Notes under the pieces: model-generated
Seen by the model: the letters and a program-made list of their open reading frames with translations, nothing else
What the model was told of the DNA's origin: nothing
The model's database searches: none
Part shown: piece by piece, positions 27,298 to 36,530 of the stretch
Layout: each line of letters opens with the position of its first letter
How positions within the stretch are numbered: position 1 is the first letter of the stretch
NCBI GenBank assembly: GCA_027533385.1
Contig: JAPZUE010000025.1
Coordinates: 186,001 to 250,000 of the forward strand
From: Rhizobium sp.
GTDB lineage: Bacteria; Pseudomonadota; Alphaproteobacteria; Rhizobiales; Rhizobiaceae
Direction: 5' to 3'
DNA: 64,000 nt
Position numbers and translations under genes: made by a program

Positions 27298-27759
27298 ATG
27301 CCTGCCATGTCCAAGATCCTGAGCTACATCCTCTTCATCGGTTTTGTCGTCGGCGCAGGCCTCATCGCAGGCCTGACCAATATGCCCGGCGACTGGTACC
27401 AGTCGTTGCAGAAGCCGTTCTTCAACCCGCCCTCCTGGCTGTTCGGCCCGGTCTGGACGACGCTTTACGTGATGATCGGCGTGGCGGGCGCCCGGATCTG
27501 GCAGCGGGCACCGAAATCGGCGGCGATGCAGCTCTGGTTCGCGCAGATGGCCTTCAACCTGATGTGGTCGCCCGCCTTCTTCGGTCTGCAAAACCCGGAA
27601 CTGGCGCTGGTGGTCATTGCCGGCATGCTGGCAACGATCATCGCCTTCATGGTCAAGGCAAAGCCGATCGACCGGATTTCCACCCTGCTCTTCGTGCCCT
27701 ATCTCGCCTGGGTTTCCTTCGCCAGCGTGCTCAATCTCAGCCTCGCCTGGCTGAACTGA
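27298..27759 (+). CDS. tspO: TspO/MBR family protein
   Basis: A small tryptophan-rich membrane protein of 153 residues with five hydrophobic segments. The conserved blocks WYQSLQKPFFNPPSWLFGPV (residues 33-52) and QLWFAQMAFNLMWSPAFFG are the TspO signature. TspO binds porphyrins and steroid-like ligands and has been linked to tetrapyrrole and stress regulation in alphaproteobacteria. An alternative start at ATG 27307 would remove three residues. It lies 31 bases after the DUF1513 gene, and it could be co-transcribed with the iron/heme cluster. Confidence 0.93.
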   Translation: MPAMSKILSYILFIGFVVGAGLIAGLTNMPGDWYQSLQKPFFNPPSWLFGPVWTTLYVMIGVAGARIWQRAPKSAAMQLWFAQMAFNLMWSPAFFGLQNPELALVVIAGMLATIIAFMVKAKPIDRISTLLFVPYLAWVSFASVLNLSLAWLN

Positions 27760-27825
27760 ATTTCCGTTTCGCCGGCTTGCTTGCCTGGAACGACCGTGCC
27801 AATTTCGCCGCAAAGGGGACAGGGC

Positions 27826-28275
27826 ATGGTGGACTACGATCAGGAAATGGTCGAAACGCGCATTCGGCAGAGCTTTGCGCGCCAGGGGGCAATGGAAACA
27901 CTTGGGGCTTCGCTATCGCGCGTCAGCCCCGGCGTGGTCGAGATCGAGCTTGAGTATGACCGCAAGCTCACCCAGCAGCACGGCTTCCTGCATGCCGGCG
28001 TGATCTCGGCTGCCCTCGACACCGCCTGCAGCTATGCCGCCTATACGGTCACGACGCCGGAGGTCTCGCTGCTCACCATCGAATTCAAGGTGAACCTGAT
28101 GTCGCCGGGGCGCGGTGAGCGCTTCCTGTTTCGCGGCGAGATCACCAAGCCCGGCTCCAACATCATCGTTGCCGACGGTCGCGGCTATGCGCTGACCGAC
28201 GGTCCGGCCAAGCTGATTGCCTCGATGACCAGCACGATGATGGTCATCCGCGGCCGAGAGGGGATTTCCGGATGA
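27826..28275 (+). CDS. PaaI-family hot-dog thioesterase
   Basis: A 149-residue hot-dog-fold acyl-CoA thioesterase. The family core QQHGFLHAGVISAALDTACS (around residues 48-67) carries the HGxxxH/G-type loop and catalytic Asp, and IEFKVNLMSPGRG is the following strand. I use ATG 27826 after AAAGGGGA. The last four bases overlap the next gene (ATGA), so it is coupled to the nucleosidase. The acyl substrate is not known. Confidence 0.87.
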   Translation: MVDYDQEMVETRIRQSFARQGAMETLGASLSRVSPGVVEIELEYDRKLTQQHGFLHAGVISAALDTACSYAAYTVTTPEVSLLTIEFKVNLMSPGRGERFLFRGEITKPGSNIIVADGRGYALTDGPAKLIASMTSTMMVIRGREGISG

Positions 28276-28910
28276 CCTATGAGATGAAGCCGATCGCCGG
28301 CAAGACTGTCCTCTTCGTCATGGCGGCGGATGCCGAATACGGCGTCTTCCTGCGCACCCGCATCTCGCCGCTGATGACCGGCGTCGGGCCGGTCGAGGCC
28401 GCCGTCGTCCTGACCAAGGAACTCGCCCGCCTGTCGAGCCATGACGACCTGCCCGATCTTGTCGTCTCGCTCGGCTCGGCCGGATCGGCGACGCTCGAAC
28501 AGGCGGAAATCTACCAGGTCTCCGCCGTCTCCTATCGCGACATGGATGCCTCTGCCTTCGGTTTCGAGAAGGGCAAGACGCCGTTTCTCGATCTCCCCGT
28601 CTCCGTCGAGCTACCGCTGCGCATTCCGGGCATTCCAACGGCGACGCTCTCGACCGGCGCCAATGTCGTCTCCGGTCCTGCCTACCAGTCGATCGACGCC
28701 CAGATGGTCGACATGGAGACTTTCGCGGTGCTGCGCGCCTGCCAGAGCTTCAACATTCCGCTGATCGGGTTGCGCGGCATTTCCGATGGTCGCCACGACG
28801 TCAACCATATCGACGACTGGACGCAGTATCTGCATGTCATCGACAAGAAGCTGGCTCTGGCGGTCGACAGCCTGCAGACGGCGCTGGAAGACGGCGTCTT
28901 CTGGTTCTGA
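28272..28910 (+). CDS. mtnN: 5'-methylthioadenosine/S-adenosylhomocysteine nucleosidase
   Basis: A 212-residue nucleoside hydrolase that removes adenine from methylthioadenosine or S-adenosylhomocysteine. Recognisable features are VLFVMAADAEYG at the start, TGVGPVEAAV, the SLGSAGS strand, and VDMETFAVLRACQ, with the catalytic Glu-x-x-Ala block. DGRHDVNHIDDW provides the late acidic residue. It overlaps the thioesterase gene by four bases. A related purine-nucleosidase role is possible, but the motifs best fit MTAN. Confidence 0.85.
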   Translation: MTYEMKPIAGKTVLFVMAADAEYGVFLRTRISPLMTGVGPVEAAVVLTKELARLSSHDDLPDLVVSLGSAGSATLEQAEIYQVSAVSYRDMDASAFGFEKGKTPFLDLPVSVELPLRIPGIPTATLSTGANVVSGPAYQSIDAQMVDMETFAVLRACQSFNIPLIGLRGISDGRHDVNHIDDWTQYLHVIDKKLALAVDSLQTALEDGVFWF

Positions 28911-28986
28911 GCGGTTGCACAAAAATTCGAAATTCTCTGGGCGATCTGCCATTGAAACAGGGCGCCTTTTTCTTTAAAGGCTCGCC

Positions 28987-30549
28987 ATGACCCAGACAGC
29001 ACATCCCGACAGTGTTCTCATCGTCGATTTCGGCAGCCAGGTAACGCAGCTGATCGCCCGCCGCGTTCGTGAATCCGGCGTCTATTGCGAAATCGTCCCC
29101 TTCCAGTCCGCCGAAGAAGGCTTTCACCGGTTGAAGCCCAAGGCGATCATCCTGTCGGGAAGCCCCGCTTCCACGCTGGATGAGGGAAGCCCCCGCGCGC
29201 CGCAGGTGCTGTTCGACAGCGGTCTTCCGATCTTCGGTATCTGCTATGGCCAGCAGACCATGTGCGCCCAGCTCGGCGGCAAGGTCGAGGGCGGCCATCA
29301 CCGTGAATTCGGCCGTGCCTTCCTCGAGGTCGAACAGGATTGTGATCTGTTCAGCGGTCTCTGGTCGGTCGGCTCCCGCCACCAGGTCTGGATGTCCCAT
29401 GGCGACCGCGTGACTGCGATCCCGCCGGGCTTCAAGGTGCTCGCCACCTCCGCCAACGCACCGTTTGCCTTCATCGCCGACGAGGCGCGCAAGTATTACG
29501 CCGTGCAGTTCCACCCGGAGGTCGTGCACACACCCGATGGCGCGAAGCTCATCCAGAACTTCGTGCAGAACATTGCAGGCGTGAAGGGCGACTGGACCAT
29601 GCAGGCCTATCGCCAGAAGGCGGTCGAGCAGATCCGCGCCCAGGTCGGCGACAAGCGCGTCATCTGCGCGCTCTCAGGCGGCGTCGATTCGTCCGTCGCA
29701 GCGCTGCTGATCCACGAGGCCGTCGGCGACCAGCTGACCTGCATCCTCGTCGACCACGGTCTGATGCGCAAGAACGAGGCAGCCGATGTCGTTGCCATGT
29801 TCAAGGAACACTACAACCTGCACCTCATCCATGTGGATGCCGTCGACAAGTTCGTCGGCGAGCTGGAAGGTGTGAGCGACCCGGAAACCAAGCGCAAGAT
29901 CATCGGCCGCCTGTTCATCGAGACTTTCGAGGAAGAAGCCAAGAAGCTCGGCGGCGCGGATTTCCTCGGCCAGGGCACGCTCTATCCCGACGTCATCGAA
30001 AGCGTCTCCTTCACCGGCGGCCCTTCCGTGACGATCAAGTCGCACCACAATGTCGGCGGCCTGCCGGAGCGCATGAAGATGCAGCTCGTTGAACCGCTGC
30101 GCGAACTCTTCAAGGACGAAGTGCGCGTGCTTGGCAAGGAGCTCGGTCTGCCGGATTCGTTCATCGGCCGCCACCCCTTCCCCGGTCCGGGCCTTGCCAT
30201 CCGCTGCCCGGGCGGCGTGACGCGCGAAAAGCTCGACATCCTGCGCGAAGCCGATGCCATCTATCTCGACGAGATCCGCAAGGCCGGCCTCTACGATGCG
30301 ATCTGGCAGGCCTTTGCCGTGCTGTTGCCGGTGCAGACCGTCGGCGTCATGGGCGATGGCCGCACCTATGAATTCGTCTGTGCGCTCCGCGCCGTCACCT
30401 CGGTCGACGGCATGACCGCCGACTTCTACCACTACGACATGGAATTCCTCGGACGGGCTGCCACCCGCATCATCAACGAAGTCCGCGGCATCAACCGCGT
30501 CGTCTACGACGTAACGTCGAAGCCGCCGGGCACGATTGAGTGGGAATGA
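28987..30549 (+). CDS. guaA: GMP synthase (glutamine-hydrolysing)
   Basis: This enzyme converts XMP to GMP. It has an N-terminal class I glutamine amidotransferase domain with the nucleophile block [10 protein letters not shown] (Cys81) and the His/Glu pair at FHPEVVHT. The ATP-pyrophosphatase domain has the P-loop [12 protein letters not shown] near residue 230, and the C-terminal dimerisation domain contains [10 protein letters not shown]. The 520-residue length is standard. An efficient terminator follows 30 bases after the stop. Confidence 0.98.
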   Translation: MTQTAHPDSVLIVDFGSQVTQLIARRVRESGVYCEIVPFQSAEEGFHRLKPKAIILSGSPASTLDEGSPRAPQVLFDSGLPIFGICYGQQTMCAQLGGKVEGGHHREFGRAFLEVEQDCDLFSGLWSVGSRHQVWMSHGDRVTAIPPGFKVLATSANAPFAFIADEARKYYAVQFHPEVVHTPDGAKLIQNFVQNIAGVKGDWTMQAYRQKAVEQIRAQVGDKRVICALSGGVDSSVAALLIHEAVGDQLTCILVDHGLMRKNEAADVVAMFKEHYNLHLIHVDAVDKFVGELEGVSDPETKRKIIGRLFIETFEEEAKKLGGADFLGQGTLYPDVIESVSFTGGPSVTIKSHHNVGGLPERMKMQLVEPLRELFKDEVRVLGKELGLPDSFIGRHPFPGPGLAIRCPGGVTREKLDILREADAIYLDEIRKAGLYDAIWQAFAVLLPVQTVGVMGDGRTYEFVCALRAVTSVDGMTADFYHYDMEFLGRAATRIINEVRGINRVVYDVTSKPPGTIEWE

Positions 30550-30579
30550 GGCCGACGCCTCGACTATGATCAATGAATG

Positions 30580-30607
30580 AACGGAGGGCCAAAACCCTCC
30601 GTTTTTT
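30580..30607 (+). terminator. Intrinsic terminator after guaA
   Basis: A perfect 9-bp stem (30580-30588 with 30595-30603, AACGGAGGG) with a 6-base loop overlaps a run of six T residues. It separates guaA from the convergent methyltransferase gene. Confidence 0.85.
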
Positions 30608-30620
30608 CTTGCGCCCATTC

Positions 30621-31181
30621 TCAGAACGCGAACGACTGCTGCGCCGGCGTCGTATCAGGCAATTCGACACCTTCCAGCTCCAGCATCCGCAGCTTCGAAT
30701 TCGATCCGCCGGGCGCGGAAAAGCCGCCGATCTTCCGCCCTGCCGCGAGAACCCGGTGACAGGGGATGATCAGCGGGATGGGGTTCTTGGCCATGGCCTG
30801 GCCGATCGTCCAGGCGCCCGCAGGTCCAAGTTCCAGCTCTGCAGCAAGGCCGCCATAGGTCGTCGTGCTGCCCCAGCCGAGACGGCGGGTGGCCAGATAG
30901 ATCTGGCGGTACAGATCCGTCTGGGCGGAGAGGTCGAGGCGCAGATCGGAGAAGTCGCTGCGTTCGCCTTCGAAGTAGGCTCGCACACGTTCGATGACCA
31001 CAGCGATTTCAGCGATTGGAGACGCGCGCTCCGCGCCCGTGAAACGCCGACGAATGGCGTGCTCTGCCTGATTTGGCTCGTCCCCTGGCAGGTGAAAGCC
31101 GCAAATTCCGTCATGGCTCCAGGCGATCGCGCAGGTGCCACTCTTCGCTTCGAACACCGCAAACGCGTAGTTGGTCGTCAT
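30621..31181 (-). CDS. ogt: Methylated-DNA--protein-cysteine S-methyltransferase
   Basis: A suicide repair protein that moves alkyl groups from O6-alkylguanine to its own cysteine. The active-site block IPCHRVLAAG (Cys near residue 138) and the following GGFSAPGGSNSKLRMLELE are diagnostic. The DNA-binding helix region is YRQIYLATRRLGWGSTTTYG. At 186 residues it is the Ogt-like single-domain type, without the AraC-like N-terminal domain of Ada. It converges on guaA. Confidence 0.93.
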   Translation of the reverse strand: MTTNYAFAVFEAKSGTCAIAWSHDGICGFHLPGDEPNQAEHAIRRRFTGAERASPIAEIAVVIERVRAYFEGERSDFSDLRLDLSAQTDLYRQIYLATRRLGWGSTTTYGGLAAELELGPAGAWTIGQAMAKNPIPLIIPCHRVLAAGRKIGGFSAPGGSNSKLRMLELEGVELPDTTPAQQSFAF

Positions 31182-31357
31182 AGCAATGCATCCTCTCCAG
31201 ACGGTGCAGGTTGGCCCGCGCCGGACGATCGATCAACCCGTTTCATGCCGGGCCCGTAAAGACTTTCCAACGGGTGCGCGGCGCGGCCAAGCGCTCGGCT
31301 TGCCAGCCGTGGGATCGTCTTGCTATCGGTCGGTCACGAACAGGAGACCAGCGGCCC

Positions 31358-31708
31358 ATGGCAATCACCATCTACGGCATCAAGAACTGCGACACGATGA
31401 AGAAGGCGCGCACCTGGCTCGACGAGCACAGTGTGAGCCACGACTTCCATGACTACAAGGCCAAGGGCATTGATGCTTCGACCCTGGACAGCTGGATGGG
31501 CAAGGTCGGTTGGGAAGTGCTGCTCAACAAGGCCGGCACCACATTCAAGAAGCTCGACGAGGCGCAGAAGGAAGGGCTCGACGCGGCACGAGCCAAGGCG
31601 CTGATGCTGGAGCAGCCGTCGATGATCAAGCGGCCGGTGCTGGATGTCGACGGCAAGCTTACGATCGGCTTCAAGCCGGAGATCTATCAGCAGACCTTCA
31701 AGGCTTGA
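31358..31708 (+). CDS. ArsC/Spx-family reductase (YffB-like)
   Basis: A 116-residue thioredoxin-fold protein of the ArsC/Spx family. It starts MAITIYGIKNCDTMKKARTW, with a single conserved Cys (Cys10), and has the late block KRPVLDVDGKLTIGFKPEIY that corresponds to the arsenate-reductase Arg-Pro segment. Proteins of this subfamily are not proven arsenate reductases; glutathione-linked reduction has been suggested. ATG 31358 follows AGGAGA. It is followed by ybaK after 4 bases. Confidence 0.88.
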   Translation: MAITIYGIKNCDTMKKARTWLDEHSVSHDFHDYKAKGIDASTLDSWMGKVGWEVLLNKAGTTFKKLDEAQKEGLDAARAKALMLEQPSMIKRPVLDVDGKLTIGFKPEIYQQTFKA

Positions 31709-31712
31709 CCTC

Positions 31713-32186
31713 ATGGCGAATACCACCCGCGCCACGCAGTTTCTCGACAAGGCCGGGGTCGCCTATACCACCGCGACCTATGACTATGACCCGAATGCCG
31801 AGCGCATCGGCCTGCAGGCGGCGGAAGCGATCGGTGAGCATCCGTCGCGGGTGTTGAAGACACTGATGGCGGAACTCGACGGCAAGCCGGTCTGTGTCGT
31901 CGTGCCCTCCGACAAGGAGGTGTCGATGAAGAAGCTGGCAAGCGCCTTCGGCGGCAAATCGGCGGCGATGATGAAACCGGCCAATGCCGAAAAACTCACC
32001 GGCTTCGTGGTCGGGGGCATCAGCCCCTTCGGGCAGAAGAAGCAGGTGCCGACCGCCATAGAGATCTCGGCGATGGACGAGGCACTCGTCTACATGAATG
32101 GCGGGCAGCGCGGGCTGCAGGTGCGGCTTTCACCGCAGGATGCGCTGAAGGCGCTGGGCGCCATTGCCGCCCCTCTCGTCGCTTGA
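31713..32186 (+). CDS. ybaK: Cys-tRNA(Pro)/Cys-tRNA(Cys) deacylase
   Basis: A 157-residue YbaK/EbsC-fold trans-editing enzyme that removes mischarged Cys from tRNA(Pro). Conserved features are ATQFLDKAGVAYTTATYDYD near the start, GEHPSRVLKTLMAELDG with the key Lys, and VGGISPFGQKKQVPTAIE, the C-terminal substrate-pocket block. It starts four bases after the ArsC-like gene and probably shares its transcript. Confidence 0.91.
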   Translation: MANTTRATQFLDKAGVAYTTATYDYDPNAERIGLQAAEAIGEHPSRVLKTLMAELDGKPVCVVVPSDKEVSMKKLASAFGGKSAAMMKPANAEKLTGFVVGGISPFGQKKQVPTAIEISAMDEALVYMNGGQRGLQVRLSPQDALKALGAIAAPLVA

Positions 32187-32259
32187 CCGACGCCACGTCT
32201 AGACTTTGCCACCTTTGGGCTTAAGTCTGAGGCAAGCAGAACATAAACAGGAATGCCCC

Positions 32260-33510
32260 ATGACCCTCCCCGATCTCTCTGCCTCCATCGATCCGACCAA
32301 GCTCGACAAGCTCGCCGAGGTGGCGATCAAGGTCGGGCTGCAGCTGCAGAAGGGTCAGGACCTGGTGCTGACGGCACCGCTGGTCGCCGTGCCGTTGGTG
32401 CGGCTGATCACGGCGCATGCCTATAAGGCGGGTGCCTCGACGGTCACGACCTTCTATTCCGACGAAGAGACAACGCTGGCGCGCTATCGCCACGGGCATG
32501 ACGAAAGCTTCGACCGCGCGCCCAACTGGCTCTATGACGGCATGGCCAAGGCTTACGAGAACGGCGCGGCACGCCTGGCGATCGCCGGCGACAATCCGAT
32601 GCTGCTTGCCGAGCAAGATCCGGCCAAGGTCGGCCGCGCCAACAAGGCAAACTCGATCGCCTACAAGCCGGCGCTGGAGCATATCTCCAATTTCGACATC
32701 AACTGGAACATCTGCTCCTATCCGAACCCCTCCTGGGCGAAGCTCGTTTTCCCGGACATGCCGATCGAAGAGGCCGTGCGCAAGCTGGCGGACGCGATCT
32801 TTGCCGCTTCCCGCGTCGATCGCGACGATCCGGTCGCGGCCTGGGCCGAGCACAACGCCGAACTCAAGAAGCGCTCGACCTGGCTGAACGGTGAGCGTTT
32901 TGCAGCGCTGCACTTTACCGGCCCCGGCACGGACCTGACGGTTGGCCTCGCCGACGGCCACGAATGGCATGGCGGCGCGTCGACCGCGAAGAACGGCGTG
33001 ACCTGCAATCCGAACATTCCGACGGAAGAGGTTTTCACCACGCCGCATGCGCTGAAGGTGGAGGGCCATGTTTCCTCGACCAAGCCGCTTTCCCATCAGG
33101 GCACGCTGATCGACAATATCCAGGTGCGTTTCGAAGGCGGCCGGATCGTCGAGGCCAAGGCCTCGAAGGGCGAGGCCGTGCTCAACAAGGTGCTCGACAC
33201 CGACGAAGGCGCACGCCGTCTCGGCGAAGTGGCACTCGTGCCGCATTCATCGCCGATCTCGGCCTCCGGTATCCTTTTCTACAACACCCTCTTCGACGAA
33301 AACGCCTCCTGCCACATCGCGCTCGGCCAGTGCTATTCGAAGTGCTTCCTCAATGGCGCCTCTCTCAGCCAGGACCAGATCAAGGCGCAAGGCGGCAATT
33401 CCTCGCTGATCCACATCGACTGGATGATCGGATCGGGACAGGTCGATATCGACGGCATCCGGGCCGACGGTTCGAAGGTGCCGGTGATGCGGAAGGGCGA
33501 ATGGGCCTGA
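32260..33510 (+). CDS. M29-family aminopeptidase
   Basis: A 416-residue metallo-aminopeptidase of family M29 (PepS/AmpS/aminopeptidase T). The N-terminal part contains the family block QKGQDLVLTAPLVAVPLV. The metal-site region NIPTEEVFTTPHALKVEG near residues 250-268 supplies Glu and His ligands, and the C-terminal block has SLIHIDWMIGSG with further His/Asp ligands. It cleaves N-terminal residues from peptides in the cytosol, probably in peptide recycling. ATG 32260 lies 73 bases after ybaK. It converges on the EEP-family gene with only 10 bases between. Confidence 0.92.
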   Translation: MTLPDLSASIDPTKLDKLAEVAIKVGLQLQKGQDLVLTAPLVAVPLVRLITAHAYKAGASTVTTFYSDEETTLARYRHGHDESFDRAPNWLYDGMAKAYENGAARLAIAGDNPMLLAEQDPAKVGRANKANSIAYKPALEHISNFDINWNICSYPNPSWAKLVFPDMPIEEAVRKLADAIFAASRVDRDDPVAAWAEHNAELKKRSTWLNGERFAALHFTGPGTDLTVGLADGHEWHGGASTAKNGVTCNPNIPTEEVFTTPHALKVEGHVSSTKPLSHQGTLIDNIQVRFEGGRIVEAKASKGEAVLNKVLDTDEGARRLGEVALVPHSSPISASGILFYNTLFDENASCHIALGQCYSKCFLNGASLSQDQIKAQGGNSSLIHIDWMIGSGQVDIDGIRADGSKVPVMRKGEWA

Positions 33511-33520
33511 GGTCAAACCC

Positions 33521-34639
33521 TCAGATGTCGAGATCGACCCAGAGCGCCGCGTGATCGGAGGCCGCCTCCTGCGGCCTCGTCAATTCCTCATAGGTGTCCC
33601 AGCGCTTCGGCCTTGACCCCGGCCACATGCCGGTGCGGATCACCCCGCCCTTCTCCACCTTGTCGAAGAGCTTGGGAGAGAGCAGCAGGTAATCGATCTT
33701 GTTGCCGGGGTTGGACAGGCCATAGGTGCCGGGAAAACCGCCATTCTCAAAGCTCGGATGATCGAAGGCGTCGGTCAGGTCGGCGTCTTGCAGAAGCGGA
33801 CTCAAGGGATCGCTGTCTGGCGTGTCGTTCAAGTCGCCAATTACAGCGATATGCTCCCAGCCCTCGGCGATCCGCTCCTGCACGATCTCGGCGACACGGG
33901 TCGCCTGGGCCTTTCGGCGTCGGTCGGACTCGGTCTTGCCGCCGAAACCCTTGCTCTTGAAATGGTTGACCATCACCAGCAGCCTGTTGCCGCTTGCGGT
34001 CGTCACCTCGTATTCGGGGCAATCACGCGAGAAGATGATGCGGTCACTGCCATCGGGCAGACGATCATCGACATGGCTGCGCATCCGGCCGATCGGGAAT
34101 TGCGGACCTGACATCAGACCGACATCGATGCCGCGCTCGTCATTGCCGTCGATCAGCATCACATGGCGAAACGGCGTGCCCTCGACAGACGCCACGATCT
34201 CCTCGTTGAAAGCCTTCAGCACAGGCCGACTTTCGGCCTCGACCACGCCCAAGACATCCGCCTTCAAATCGCGGATCACGCGCGCCGTGTTGCGCATGGC
34301 ATGTTCGTTGATGGGTTCATCGCGCAGTTCCAGCGAGCCGACCCAATCGGCACGACCGGATGCTGTGATCTCGACGCCACCCGTCTTGGGGCGCTTCAGA
34401 AGGCCGCCCCGATTGCGGCGGAGAATGACAAAGGGACCGGTGTCGCTCTTTTCCATGCCGAGCGCGACGATCAGATCGACCATTTTCTGGCGAGAGGCGG
34501 AGGAATAGGTGACCTCGCCCAGAAGCGCATTGAGTTCCGCAAACTTCTCAAGGACGGGGCGCCCATCCTCCCAGGTCTCCAGATTCATCGCCTTGGCGCG
34601 ATCAAACAGGTTCTCGACGTTGTAGACTGCAAGGCGCAT
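33521..34639 (-). CDS. Endonuclease/exonuclease/phosphatase-family protein
   Basis: A 372-residue protein of the DNase I-like EEP superfamily. Motifs are AVYNVENLFDRAKAM at the start, VLGVVEAESRPVL with the catalytic Glu, VMVNHFKSKGFG with His, VIGDLNDTPDSDPLSPLL with Asp-x-Asn, and the terminal SDHAALWVDLDI. No signal peptide is visible, so it acts in the cytosol. ATG 34639 follows GGGAGGGAG. The substrate may be nucleic acid or phosphoester; the sequence does not decide. Confidence 0.87.
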   Translation of the reverse strand: MRLAVYNVENLFDRAKAMNLETWEDGRPVLEKFAELNALLGEVTYSSASRQKMVDLIVALGMEKSDTGPFVILRRNRGGLLKRPKTGGVEITASGRADWVGSLELRDEPINEHAMRNTARVIRDLKADVLGVVEAESRPVLKAFNEEIVASVEGTPFRHVMLIDGNDERGIDVGLMSGPQFPIGRMRSHVDDRLPDGSDRIIFSRDCPEYEVTTASGNRLLVMVNHFKSKGFGGKTESDRRRKAQATRVAEIVQERIAEGWEHIAVIGDLNDTPDSDPLSPLLQDADLTDAFDHPSFENGGFPGTYGLSNPGNKIDYLLLSPKLFDKVEKGGVIRTGMWPGSRPKRWDTYEELTRPQEAASDHAALWVDLDI

Positions 34640-34750
34640 CACTCCCTCCCACACTCTATGACGGGAAGGGAGTCATATCAGACAATTGTGATGTTCGCGT
34701 GTCGCGAGATTTATGATTGCAGGCGCAACCGACGGGGGACGAGCGCCGCC

Positions 34751-35116
34751 TCAGCGATAGTAGACGATCTTGCCACCGTTGAACGCGGTCTGGACCCAGA
34801 GCACATTGTGCGGGGCGATGCCACGGACTTCGAGGGCAGCCGACAGGCTCGGATCTTCCGTCACCATGGCCTGGGCGAGCGCCCGGCTGTTTCCGGTCGG
34901 GTAAAGGGCCTGCATCGGGTAGGTGTGGCGATCGAAGCTGCCACGATCGACGCGGATCGCGGTGACGTTGCCATTATATTGCTTGCCGAACAGGATTTCC
35001 CTCGGCGTCCAGCCCCCGAATTCGACATAGGTCGCGGAATGCGGTGCGGCATTTGCCGGAAGGGCGGCGAAACCGGCTGCTGCAATGGCAGCCGCAGCCA
35101 CGATTTTCTTCATCAT
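34751..35116 (-). CDS. Exported protein of unknown function
   Basis: A 121-residue protein with a Sec signal peptide (MMKKIVAAAAIAAAGFAALPANA). The mature part of about 98 residues has no cysteines and no motif I recognise; YVEFGGWTPREILFGKQYNG and the C-terminal IVYYR are candidate features. Three ATGs lie close together; 35116 is favoured because AAAGGAG is seven bases upstream of it. It sits alone, between an EEP-family gene and the DUF6481 gene. Confidence 0.68.
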   Translation of the reverse strand: MMKKIVAAAAIAAAGFAALPANAAPHSATYVEFGGWTPREILFGKQYNGNVTAIRVDRGSFDRHTYPMQALYPTGNSRALAQAMVTEDPSLSAALEVRGIAPHNVLWVQTAFNGGKIVYYR

Positions 35117-35312
35117 GATCATACTCCTTTTGGCCGAACGCTTGGGAGCCCGTCCGGCCTCAGAGCCACATGTGGCGATGAAGATGATTGTTGTCCAGTA
35201 TAATCACATGAGGTTGATCAATTGCGTGCAATTGATTTTGGAGACGCTGTGTTCAGCATGCGCCTCCGGGGTCCAGGCTCGGGCGGCTAGGCCCCAGAGC
35301 CGGACGAGCAGG

Positions 35313-35693
35313 TCAGGCCTGCCGGGCCTTGCGGGCGGCGTAACGACGGTCGCGCTCGGCCTTGCGGGCGGCTTCGTCTTCGACAACGCGGGAGATGCGC
35401 GAGGCTTCGGCCTGTTCGCGGGCGTCCTTTTCGGCACGGGCTTCGGCGACAAGGGCTTCCTCGCGTTCGCGGGCTTCCTGCTCGACGCGGATCTTTTCCT
35501 CGGCCTTCAGGCGGTCGCGTTCGGCATGGCGCCTTTCGCGTTCTTCGGCGCGGGCGGCACGTTCAGCCTTCCGGGCCTCACGCTCGGGGTCGGCGGCGGC
35601 ATGGGCGGCCTTAAAGGCCTGCAGCAGGGCTGCCTTGGCGTCGGTTGCCGTCGTCCGGCGCTCGGCCAGACCATGGTCTCTGGTGAATTTCAT
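35313..35693 (-). CDS. DUF6481 family protein, highly charged coiled helix
   Basis: A 126-residue DUF6481 protein. Almost the whole chain is Glu/Arg/Ala/Lys, forming a long charged helix with RKAERAARAEERERRHAERD-type heptads. The N-terminus MKFTRDHGLAERRTTATDAK resembles the family head. It is 26 bases downstream of another charged small gene and downstream of a cold-shock gene on the same strand. The function is unknown; RNA-binding or stress association is only inferred from context. Confidence 0.78.
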   Translation of the reverse strand: MKFTRDHGLAERRTTATDAKAALLQAFKAAHAAADPEREARKAERAARAEERERRHAERDRLKAEEKIRVEQEAREREEALVAEARAEKDAREQAEASRISRVVEDEAARKAERDRRYAARKARQA

Positions 35694-35719
35694 CGGTGCT
35701 CCAATCTCTCGAGTCAGGG

Positions 35720-35941
35720 TCAGGTGCGGGCACGCTTGGCGACCAGGGCCGCCGTGGCACTCTCACGCGCTTCGCGTTCGCGGGTGAGGCGTGCCTCGCG
35801 CAGACGCATCGTCTTTTCGTCGCGTGCCGAGGCAATCGCGTCCTGCTCGTCGATCGCGCGACCGCGGGCGAGAAATTGCGACTGCGTCTTCGCGAAGGCG
35901 ATCTCCGCAGTCTGCCTGGACTTTGTGAGTTGTTCGGTCAT
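35720..35941 (-). CDS. Small charged helical protein, unknown function
   Basis: A 73-residue protein beginning MTEQLTKSRQTAEIAFAKTQ, with a C-terminal basic helix (MRLREARLTREREARESATA). ATG 35941 follows AAAGGAGACGAC. It lies between the cold-shock gene and the DUF6481 gene and is separated from the former by a terminator hairpin. I do not recognise a family. Its composition and place suggest it belongs with DUF6481. Confidence 0.7.
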   Translation of the reverse strand: MTEQLTKSRQTAEIAFAKTQSQFLARGRAIDEQDAIASARDEKTMRLREARLTREREARESATAALVAKRART

Positions 35942-35979
35942 GTCGTCTCCTTTCAGGAGCGCGCCCTTGTCGGGCAATA

Positions 35980-36008
35980 AAAAAAGGCCAGGCGAACCGC
36001 CTGACCTT
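35980..36008 (-). terminator. Intrinsic terminator after cspA
   Basis: On the minus strand a 10-bp stem (one G-U pair), AGGTCAGGCG / CGCCTGGCCT, is followed by a run of seven T residues. It lies 68 bases after the cold-shock gene and makes the downstream small genes at least partly independent of it. Confidence 0.8.
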
Positions 36009-36075
36009 CCCTGGGGATCATGCCTTCAACAGTGCCAGTACATCCGTGGTCAAAGGAAAGCGGATCCCGGATCTA

Positions 36076-36285
36076 TCAGGCTGCCTGCAGGTTGCAGGCC
36101 GACATCTTGCCCGACTTGTTGTCGCGCTCCATGTCATAAGCCAGCTTCTGGCCTTCAACGATTTCGCGCATGCCCGACCGTTCGACGGCGGAGATGTGCA
36201 CGAAGGCGTCCGGGCCGCCGTTGTCAGGCTGAATGAAGCCGAAGCCCTTGGTGGAATTGAACCATTTTACTGTGCCAGTGGTCAT
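36076..36285 (-). CDS. cspA: Cold-shock domain protein
   Basis: A 69-residue single CSD protein that binds single-stranded RNA/DNA. It has RNP1 KGFGFIQPDNGG near residues 13-24 and RNP2 DAFVHISAVERSG near 26-38. The start MTTGTVKWFNSTKG is canonical, with ATG 36285 after AAAGGG. The gene is preceded by a long, AT-rich upstream region, as in other csp genes whose leaders fold differently in the cold. The symbol follows the generic name; rhizobia have several paralogues. Confidence 0.94.
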   Translation of the reverse strand: MTTGTVKWFNSTKGFGFIQPDNGGPDAFVHISAVERSGMREIVEGQKLAYDMERDNKSGKMSACNLQAA

Positions 36286-36530
36286 GTTGAACCCTTTCAT
36301 AGCGCATAGAGTGCCGCAGCGCGGATGCGCTGTGGAGAGAACGATTTTTGAAAGGAAGGTTCGACAGGGCGCGGGCTGTTCCGCGCGATAACCAAAGCTT
36401 AGCAAGCAAACATCGATGACCCCTAGATAGAGGTCTTCCTAATGAAAGTCAACCATCGGTTTTCAATCCGACTGATTTCTCAATCAAAAGTGTAATTTCC
36501 GTCGATGCAACCGCAGCGCCGGCGCCTGTA
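36286..36530 (-). promoter_or_regulatory. Upstream/leader region of the cold-shock gene
   Basis: A 245-base gap upstream of cspA, GC-poor in its distal half (36420-36500). A long 5' leader is usual for csp genes. I see no other gene in it and cannot place the promoter with confidence. Confidence 0.4.
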
